DNA from: Glandiceps talaboti
Lineage: Eukaryota > Hemichordata > Enteropneusta > Spengelidae
Length of the DNA: 64,000 bases
NCBI RefSeq assembly: GCF_964340395.1
Contig: NC_135556.1
Coordinates: 26,154,223-26,218,222, forward strand
Reading direction: 5' to 3'
Of this stretch, positions 21,931 to 32,400 are shown piece after piece (positions within the stretch are counted from its first letter, which is position 1; each line of letters begins with the position of its first letter). A program made the translations under genes and the position numbers. The notes under the pieces are model-generated. The model did not search any database, was not told the DNA's origin, and saw only the letters and a program-made list of their open reading frames with translations.

Positions 21931-23328
21931 GTAATATAACACCAAATATGATGACTGTCAATTGATAGTGACATATTGCACACTGACTTGTATGAGTAAT
22001 ACTGAGTGTGAATCAAAATTAATTCCATTTATGTAAATGCAGGTATTGGATTCATTCACGAATACCGGTACATGGGTGACATTGGTGTATTACATAACCC
22101 ATAATAACCATAATTTTATGATAATACAGTATACTATAGAATAGTAAAGTAACTATGCTATATTTTATTTGACATGAAAAATGTTTAAAAAATATATACA
22201 TTATCTAGGGTCAAAAACAACATAACAAAATAATAGATAATTATACTAAATTATAAAACACTAAACTACAGTATTGAATACAAAGATAATAATGAATTAG
22301 AGAATTTTCCAAGTTATTATTACTAGCTATTAGCTATGAGAATAAAAAAAAATATTATGAAACATACTAAGAATTTGTACATCATTCTGTTATTTTAGTA
22401 GAGAAAGAGATATCAATATGATCGAGAACAACTGAAAAAATTGTTTCCTTGCACCAGAATAATATTTTGTATTGGTGCCAAACTCATTGACTTTAACCAA
22501 GTAACAAATGTCATTGACCTGTATGCCATAATACAGGATGTAAATTATGTATGCTGTCTGAGTTGGAACTTGTAGATAATATGAGAACATATCACCATTT
22601 TAATAACAAAACAAACACTAGCAACCAATGATAGTCTCTTTCATGGTACGTGGGCATACCTTATATCTCATCTTGGCATTATGGATACAAAATGAAGTAA
22701 AAAAAATGAACATTAATATGTAGACATGTAATAAGACTTTGTACATCATGCTGGTATTACTATTTAAATCAAGTAGTTCTGAGGAATAAATATTTATAAG
22801 AGATGACATCACAAGGCAGGATTATATAATACATAGTTATAATTCCTTATGTCATGACAACAATCCCCTAGCAATGACATAAAATTTATCAATGAAATAT
22901 TCATACTCCCAGTCACAACATGTTATTAATATGTTCCACTTCAACAAGGAAACATAAGATTCCTCTGTAAGTTACTGCATTTAAATCAAAAGTTATTTTG
23001 TTCTGAAATAGTTTATATTATTTTTTTGTAAGCTTCTGTGGTCCAACTGATCTGAGAGTTTGAGGGGGACACTGCCCTCTTCCCCCTCCTCATGCTTCTC
23101 ATTAGAACTGTGTACCACGATCCTTGTTTACAAATTCACACATGTACATTTGTATGGGGAACACAAAATGCCTGTAAATATACAGACCCTGGAGATTTTA
23201 CTCATTTTATGATTTACTCACCAACAGTCATTTTTTTTTTCAATACATAGGTAAATTAGTCAACAGTGAGAGTAGCCAGTTGGTGAAGTGGCAAGCAATA
23301 GTGTTGCCAGGACAACCAGATTGTGGTC

Positions 23329-26300
23329 ATGAGTTGGCATTCAGTCTGGTTGTATGTTTATTTCACTTTCCTGCGTGGCATGTTCAAATGGATTCTCCAC
23401 AAATTTACTGGTGCTTGTGAACTACAGAGAATCTGTAGCAACTATGAAGCAGGTGCAAAGAGGACCAAGAAAATAGGTCAGTTTTGTCACTTGAGGGCAG
23501 CATCATTACCCAACTTCCATATATGGGGCTCTAGGCAGTGAATGATGGGGTCAACAGCATTCACTCCAAAATTGTACATTTCAGTATGTTTCAGTGAAAT
23601 TCCTGTAAAAGCAACTATTTATTTGTGTAGAAATTTTACTGAAGATAATTTGATAATTAATCCACTTTCTCCCTAGGGGTATTTATTTGTACAAAATTAA
23701 GTACAAGTTGGTCCTCTTCCCCATCCGTGATGGATTCCAGGCTATAAATGCATACAACAAAATGTAACATTACAAACATATATTATATAAAACACATAAA
23801 GGAATGGAACTTTAGTCACCACCATTCTGTATGGTGTGGCATACCACTATGATTGAAGCCACACAAATGCATTATGTCAAGTATTAAATAATGAATACAG
23901 ACTGTTAGTCTTCATATTTCTACACTGTCACATACTTACCAGTGAATTATTCTACCATTACAGAGTCCAGTCTCCGATGCTCCCGCACTGCCACTGTCAA
24001 GAAAGCCTTGACAAATGAAGTCAACATAGATGAAGCCGTTGGTAATATAATACTGATTAAAGGCATTGATATTAAGTTGGATCCAGGGTGAGTAATTAGT
24101 TATAGATCCCAGCTGTTATCATTCTAATCCATTTCACATGTCTCAATCAAGTGAGACACGTGATGAAAGTAGTGGCTTCTGTTATTGTTTGTGTTATAAT
24201 AATCTTTATAGCAATGATATGCTTTTGTTGGGCTGAGAGTTGTACAACTAAAGTGCCTGACCTTACACATTGCAAAATCCACATAGCATGGGCCATAAAG
24301 GTTTCATCACATAAACTGAATGGGTATGGAGATTTAGATTTATTATAGCAATCCAAAGGCAGGTGATTATAGTATATGGTAATCTATTAGTTAGCGAATT
24401 CCATGGTACTTCCATGGCTTAGTAGTGAATTCCATGATACTCCCATGGCTAAGTAGTGAATTCCATGGTACTTCCATGGCTAAGTAGTGAATTCCATGAT
24501 ACTCCCATGGCTAAGTAGTGAATTCCATGATACTCCCATGGCTAAGTAGTGAATTCCATGATACTTCCATGGCTAAGTAGTGAATTCCGTGATACTTCCA
24601 TGGCAAAGAACCTTTTCTTGAATTACTCAAGGTTTTGCCACAGCTCATTTCATGTGACTTAGTGCATGAAACCCCTAATTATTTTTACCTGAGTTTAGAG
24701 TAACACTATTCAGTAAATTAGATGACAGCCCAATTATACAGTTTGCCAATAAAAATACAGAAAACAATCAGCAGAGAGAGAGTTACAAGTAAGATAAACA
24801 TCATAGACTAGGCTTATAATCTTTTCCCTCAGTTTAAAATGATATGTGACAAATTTGCGACTAGATTCTAGGATATGTTGACGGAATTACAAGACATCAG
24901 ATTTTGTAAAGTACATGTACGAATGATCCAGGAACATTCAGTTTAACTTAAAATGATCCAGGGACATATTAATGTGATATTGTCTAACAATGATCCAGGA
25001 ACATTCAGTTTAACATCAAATGATCCAGGGACATATTAATGTGATATTGTCCTAGAATGATCCAAGAACATATCAATGTGATTTGTCTAACAATGATCCA
25101 GGAACATTCATTTTAACTTAAAATGATCCAGGGACATATTAATGTGATATTGTCTTAGAATGATCTAGGAACATTCAATTTAACATAAAATGATCCAGGG
25201 ACATATTAATGTGATATTGTCTTAGAATGATCTAGGAACATTCAATTTTAGTAAAAATGATCCAGTTACATAGATATAGCACAATTTACAGTCTTAGAAT
25301 TTTCATTAACAATTTTTCCTGATCTATTAAATAGATTTGCCCCAGCTTTAAGAGTATGCCTTACACAAATACATGGATACAAGAAACTTATAAATGAAAT
25401 TGAAAGTTTGAGGAAAACAAGGTATAGCTCAGATGATCCAGGACATGAAAATACACTGATGCAGGTAAGACTGAATTGGATTCCTATATCACTTGTTACA
25501 TGAATTTTGTTTTAAGCAGAAAATTGTACATGTTCTCAAAGAAGTTTGATATAAAATTCACATTTTCACAATTCACAATAACCACAGTAACTTACTGAGT
25601 AAGACTATTGTGACAAAGTTTAGAATAACCACAGTAACTTACTGGGTAAGACTATTGTGACAAAGTTTAGAATAACCATGGTAACTTACTTAGTAAGACT
25701 ATTGTGACAAAGTGTAGAATAACCATGGTAACTTACTTAGTAAGACTATTGTGACAAAGTGTAGAATAACCATGGTAACTTACTTAGTAAGACTATTGTG
25801 ACAAAGTTTAGAATAACCATGGTAACTTACTGGGTAAGACTATTGTGACAAAGTGTAGAATAAGAAATATGACAACAGAAAAAGCATGGCTCTGAATTTT
25901 TGGAAATGATCTCTTCTGACAGCTATGGAACTTACTTATGCCAAACAATAAATTAGAAAGTAGAATATCAAAGCAATGGAGTGACATTGGTTTCCAAGGA
26001 GATGACCCCAAAACTGATTTCAGAGGAATGGGTATGTATATAATAACGTTATCAATAATTTGTACAAGGATTTCTTTATCGTGACATTTTAAGATTTGTG
26101 CCCAGAGACCTCAATTTTCAAGTATTTAGTCAATTTGATGTAATTCCAGTCAGATTGCTAGGCTGCAGAAATGGCAGCAAAGATCAAAGGAGCCTACTGG
26201 TATTTAAAAATAACTGTCACACTGAACCCACACTCAGCTAAAATCAAAGATTTCAAAAAAGATTTCGTTATTTCTAAGAGAGATACCAACTTGAAACTTT

Positions 26301-29300
26301 CACAGCAGCCTAAATATCTGACTGATTTGGTATAACGATGGCTGACTAGTTAGAGAAACTAGTGTATAACCCTCATATTTCAGGTTTGATTCTCACGCCT
26401 CCATTTTATTCTGATTGGATGTGCCTTGATCAAATAAGCTATAAAATGGGGACCTACCAGAGCAGAGCTTGATAGTCAAAGAATTTAGTGTCAGTACTCC
26501 CAAGGAAGTGGACTAATTTAGGGTTTTACTATAGGTCTGTGCAAGGGGTTATACTACTCTGGCAATTGAGACTTTGATTTACCAAGATAGACAAAACTGA
26601 AATTATTGGTGTTTGATGTGGTAGATTACACAAGTGGGTGATAGCAGATCAAAGTCTCAATTTCCAGATCACCATGTGATAATGTGTTTATCTTAGTAAA
26701 CAAAATCTCTATTACCAGATCACCCTGTGATCATGTGTCTTTAATAGTAAACAAAGCCTTGATAACCAGATCACCCTGTGATCATGTGTTTATCTTAGTA
26801 AACAAAGTCTCTATTACCAGATCACCCTGTGATCATGTGTCTTTCTTAGTAAACAAAGCCTTGATAACCAGATCACCCTGTGATCATGTGTTTATCTTAG
26901 TAAACAAAGTCTTGATAACCAGATCACCCTGTGATCATGTGTTTATCTTAGTAAACAAAGTCTCTATTACCAGATCACCCTGTGATCATGTGTTTATCTT
27001 AGTAAACAAAGTCTTGATAACCAGATCACCCTGTGATCATGTGTTTATCTTAGTAAACAAAGTTTCTATTACCAGATCACCTTATTTTTTGTCTTTTCAG
27101 GTATGCTTGGACTTCATAATTTAGTGTAAGTATATCAAATATTAAAATGTTTTTATAGAATAATTCATTGTATCAAATATTAAAATCAATTTTATAGAAG
27201 CAGCACTCAACATTGGAAATTGATTAAATTATTTAAGCTGATAAGTTTAACCATATTCTATTGTCATATTTCTATATTGTATATAATACAATACATGTAT
27301 GGTTTACTCTCGGAGCACTCAACATGTTTTTGATTGAATTGTTATTTTAGATTCTTTGCAAGTCATTTCAATACTGAAGCAAGACAAACCTTGTCTCATT
27401 CACATCACCCAAAATTTGGGTAAGTATCAAATATATGAAAATACTTCTTTCAAAGGTAGTGTTAGTGTCAGTTGTATTTGACTTTTTGGTTGTTTTATTC
27501 CAGCAACAGAGAAGGGGTCAGTTTTAAAACTTTGAAAGTAATTGTGCGAGGAATTGTATAACAGATCATTGGGAACTTTAAGTTATAGTACCTCTAATTT
27601 TCAGCTGTTATTGCTCTTTCCTAAACTGTTAAAATTTCCTTTTTTCACCCTTCAAAATGTGTTTCTTGAGTTATTTATAAGAAAAAGGTAAAAAGTTATA
27701 TGCTCAACAGTTAAGTCTGAAAATGTCAGCCCTATATTAAAATTAGATTGGTGTCTGTCAGCATTGATTCCACTGTGTTTGTATTGTACACTGATATAGG
27801 GAGTCTTTGTGTGCTGAGTTTCATGTTTCCATTGTACAAGGATTGGTGGCATGAGACATTAACATAAACACATAAGACTCCCTAGCTTGCTGGCACAATG
27901 GAAAGTAGCGCATAATTTGCTTGGCATCAGCCAATTATACTATTGTTGAGGTGTCATGGAAATCTCACTTTATTTAATTATATCAACCTGTTCTACACAA
28001 TGTACATCATATTCTGACGTCATATGGATAGAAAACACCATAAAACCGTGGTCGTTTGTGAAGAATGATGACAATGCACTAGACTTGATTTCTAGTACTG
28101 CTATGTGATCATACCCTAAAGAAATAGGTTGTCAGCCTTTAAAGGTAGCAAGAAAATACATGAATAAATATTGTTGTTGACTAAAAACTTTACCTTTTCC
28201 ATATTCTGTGAAATTTACATATATGTGAATGGCCTGTCAAAACCACCTAATAGTTGTACTATCTAAAACTAACAGCCATCTTGGTTGTGGTTTAAACCTG
28301 TTTGGCTAAACGTAACATCAGTAGAGAAACTATGGTGATACTAACATTTATCCATTATAGAACAGCTAATGGAAAAAAAATTGTAAGTTGAAAAGTTATA
28401 CACTTAATATACATGTATATTAAAATAGATTACTCAGAATAGAACAGATGGCATGCAGTCATAGCTACTAGTATATGCATTTTGATTATTTCATATTTTG
28501 GTCAGAGAGTCACTACTAGTAATTCTGTTTCAATTTGGCAAGACTAAGGTATTCTGGGACAAATATATGTACAGTAGTGCACAGACAATTAACAGAGTAG
28601 TGGTATTGTTTAACAAGAACAATAAGTGGTATTGTTTAACAAGAACAATAAGAACCAACACCACTTATTAAATCTATACTGTACTGAATTAGTAAATTAT
28701 CCATCACCCCAACCAACTAAAACTTATCAATTTTCTAGGTCTCACCATTATTTACCAAAAAAATAAACTAGAGTGTAGCTGTCAGATTTTGAATCTAGTA
28801 ATCATTACAAACAGCTAGTGGTTAGTCAGCTTTTGAATCTAGTAATCATTACAAATAGCCATTGGCTAGTCAGCTGTTGAATCTAGTAATCATTACAAAC
28901 AGCCATTGGCTAGTCAGCTGTTGAATCTAGCGATCATTACAAACAGCTATTGGCTAGTCAGCTGTTGAATCTAGTAATCATTACAAACAGCCATTGACTA
29001 GTCAGCTGTTGAATCTAGTAATCATTACAAACAGCCATTGGCTAGTCAGCTGTTGAATCTAGTAATCATTACAAACAGCCATTGGCTAGTCAAATAGATC
29101 TAATCAAGTGAAATCTAGCGTGACCCTCAGACCACTATAGTGGTCTGAGCTTGACCATATCATGCATATGTTGACAGAAGTGTGAATAGTGCATGTCAGT
29201 AGTAATCCATCACTCAATGACAGGTGTTTGTATGTGATTGGGTAATTTATTCAAGAAAAAAAAACACTATCCTGATATGTAAATTGTGTTGATATCGTAA

Positions 29301-29367
29301 TGCCACCTTCAAGTTTGAATGTAAGTCACCTGATGTGATAATGTCAGAACCCCCAAATGGATTAAAC

Positions 29368-29407
<40 letters not shown>

Positions 29408-32400
29408 GCTGCTGGTGGTGGTGGTGGTGGTGGTGGTGGTGGTGGTGGTGGTGGTGGTGGTGGTGGTGGTGGTGGTGGTGGTGGTGGTGGTGGTGGTGGT
29501 GGTGGTGGTGGTGGTTGTAAATTACAATTTAGTATAGAATGTAATTCTATGTATATCCACTTAAATAGACTATGACTAGTATGAGTGAGAGAGATTGAAG
29601 CCATGTATAGAGCATCTCAGACAACCAGATAAAATGCACTCATGTCTGGAACTAAAAAACAACCTCTCAATATTTCAAATCTTATCACCATTTGCAATAA
29701 TGAAAAGATAAACACATGTTTCAAAGGATACACAGAAAGATGATGACCTAAATGAGAACCCCATGAACCATCTACAATTTAAGAGTAGAAAGTAGCTTAT
29801 CATTTCCGGTTGTAGTTTCAATGAAGAGTGAAAATGCAGGCACCTACATCACATCCACCCGTCTACATTGTTTGTCGGAAATGTTTATGCAATAGTAAGT
29901 CAATCTACTTGTAACATCAGAAATCCTGAATATAAACCTGGTCTTGCAGCTGTTTTTATTTTATTTAATCCGCCTACCCAGTACCTGCTTCTTTAGTTTA
30001 CTTCCACTATGCAAATCATTACCAGCATAATGTTAATATGAGGCTCCAATATAGGGGACATAAACTAGCAGTATGTTATAATTATTCCTCACTTGTGGCA
30101 GTACTTTACCCGTATATTTACTGAATTTACTGACAATTTGGTGTAACCCATTTGTTTAATGTATCGAGAGAATTCACATTGCAATAAAGTTAGGGCCAGA
30201 CGGTTACAAGATAAAATAAATGTTGTCATTTTTAGACTTTTAATGTATATTGGACATTTGTGAGATCTATATCTTGTATGTAGTGATGCCATACATGAGT
30301 ATGTTACATATAGTGATATCATAGCTTTCACAACATTTGTTGATGAGTCACATAATAATTCTAGTAAAAAGTAGACTCAACAGTCTATATAGTGCTCAAT
30401 CTGGGGTTGAATTGATTTTATTTTCCGCCTTCGCTACGTAGCGGATGATAGCGAAGGTAGCCAAGTAAAATGATTGTCAAATAGATGCAACAGTCACTTG
30501 TGCTTTTCTTGTCATACAAGTTGAGAATGTATTTTCATGGAAGTTTGAGTGCCAAGGGTGTGATGATTTTAGTGGCATAGTACATGTACATAAGAACAAG
30601 CTTACACTGACATACATTTGTACTTCAGTGCTCAAAATTCCAAAAAATTATCAAGAATTCTCAACTTTACACATTTTAATGACTATAAAAATATAAACTG
30701 TTGTTGACAATCTAGAGAAGAAGATGCATGTAGAACTATCGGTACAGTTATCATGATTTTTACGACCTTTAGATTTCAACACTAAGTATAGTTACATCAG
30801 GTATACATTTTAGTTGCATTATTCATACTACAGCAAAGTATACAAAACTAAATACTCGCATACTGATGCAGTGGGTTTTGCTAAATGTGTCACAAAAATC
30901 TACTGATTATGAACTAGCAGGGTTGACAGTGAATTAGACTATGAAGTCAAAATAATAGACTAGATTTCCTCCTCCATGTAACCAGGGTTCTAAACCTCTG
31001 TGATATACATAAAGTGCAAACTGAGCTAATATCTATCATGTTCACCCCAAAGCATGTCTGTGATGCCACCATCTGCCATGAGTGGCTATTATATCATTTA
31101 AAGGTCATTGACTTCCGTACTTTAGCCACAAAATCAAAATAAATGAGTACATCCAGATGTATATTGACTTATTACAATGTAATTGATCACATCAGAGAAA
31201 CAATCACAACATAATCACCACTAGGATTATTATAGTGGTGATTTGTTGATTCATTAGACACTGTTAATTTATTAGCATTTATTCACATCATGATAGAAAG
31301 AGCCATAACAACAATATATACGATACTAAGAATGCTCTTGCGCACCCTGGTGGTGAATCACAGCCATGAGATATGGCCGAAACTGCGGTACACCTTTCAC
31401 ATGTACAGCATCATGTTTGTTCCAAAAGGTATCTTAATTATAATTATTCTCAACAATATATACATTACTGTACTGTACATAGATGGCAAAAGGGATCACG
31501 ACATAGCAAAGCTAGTCTAGCTGTATCCCTAGTGACACACAGACAGATACATGTGTTAAAAAAAGACATGAAATACATTTATGAAATACAAACAATGATA
31601 GGCAAGTACAACTAACACACCTACAAATTAAATAAAGTTCTAAGCAAAATTGTAATAATAATAATAATAATAATAATCATCATCATCTTTATTTATACTG
31701 GATAGTTCTTTAAGCATATAAACACTTGTCTCCCATGAAGTCCAGTGAGGGCCATCCCTCATGGGTTCAGTGTTAATGTAGGAGGAAAAAACCGGAGTAC
31801 CCGGGGAAAACCTGTGTTGTTCTGTTCGGTAGAGTCAAACTGAATGACACTCTTCTTACTTACAGCGTGATAAATTTAATCGAACCCTGACAGCAGTGGT
31901 AAGAGGCAAGTGGTTTAACCACTCGGCCACCGACAACCCTGAATGGGGTTCGAACCCTGACCGCAGTGGTAAGAGGCAAGTGGTTTAACCACTCAGCCAC
32001 CGACAACCCTGAATGGGGTTCGAACTTTGACCGCAGTGGTAAGAGGCAAGAGGTTAACCACTCGGCCACCAACAACCCTATTCAATCCTGTACATTCAAA
32101 ACAATGTTGCTATACATATTCTAAAAATAAAAACTTTTTAACTTATGTCTCGGTGCATTGTACAGCAAACTAAACAATTAAATAGCACAACAGATATGTT
32201 AAACAAAGACAGAGAAAATTCAACAGCAAGTAATGTTTAAGTACATGTATCACATGATATTTTACCACTAAATAAATGTTTGGGGAATAAAAGTCACACA
32301 TCACAAATGATAGATAAGAACATCAACTATAATACCCACTTTTACATGTAACTATATTTATGGAGAGTTTGTTATCAAAACAATCAGGTGCTGGAATAAA

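Larger units (their letters stand above)
19947..23250. other. ALKBH8-ELMOD intergenic region and ELMOD 5' flank
   Basis: This region holds the ALKBH8 3' UTR, the GT-rich repeat, a ten-base G run near 20731, the CpG-richer candidate promoter and AT-rich unique DNA (22.0-23.0 kb). No open frame here shows a family signature or splice-consistent extension. Confidence 0.7.

Noticed and set aside
26684-27124. A 146-aa repeat protein
   Set aside because: It is the 51-bp array read through an ELMOD intron; no independent start or family, and the frame differs from the ELMOD coding frame.
29335-29604. Polytryptophan/polyproline proteins
   Set aside because: Artefact of the GGT/ACC triplet tract in an ELMOD intron.
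31860-32079. Functional tRNA-Ser/Leu gene cluster
   Set aside because: The A and B boxes are present but the anticodon arm, variable arm and acceptor stem do not form a proper cloverleaf, and the units join a SINE body; SINE heads are the better reading.
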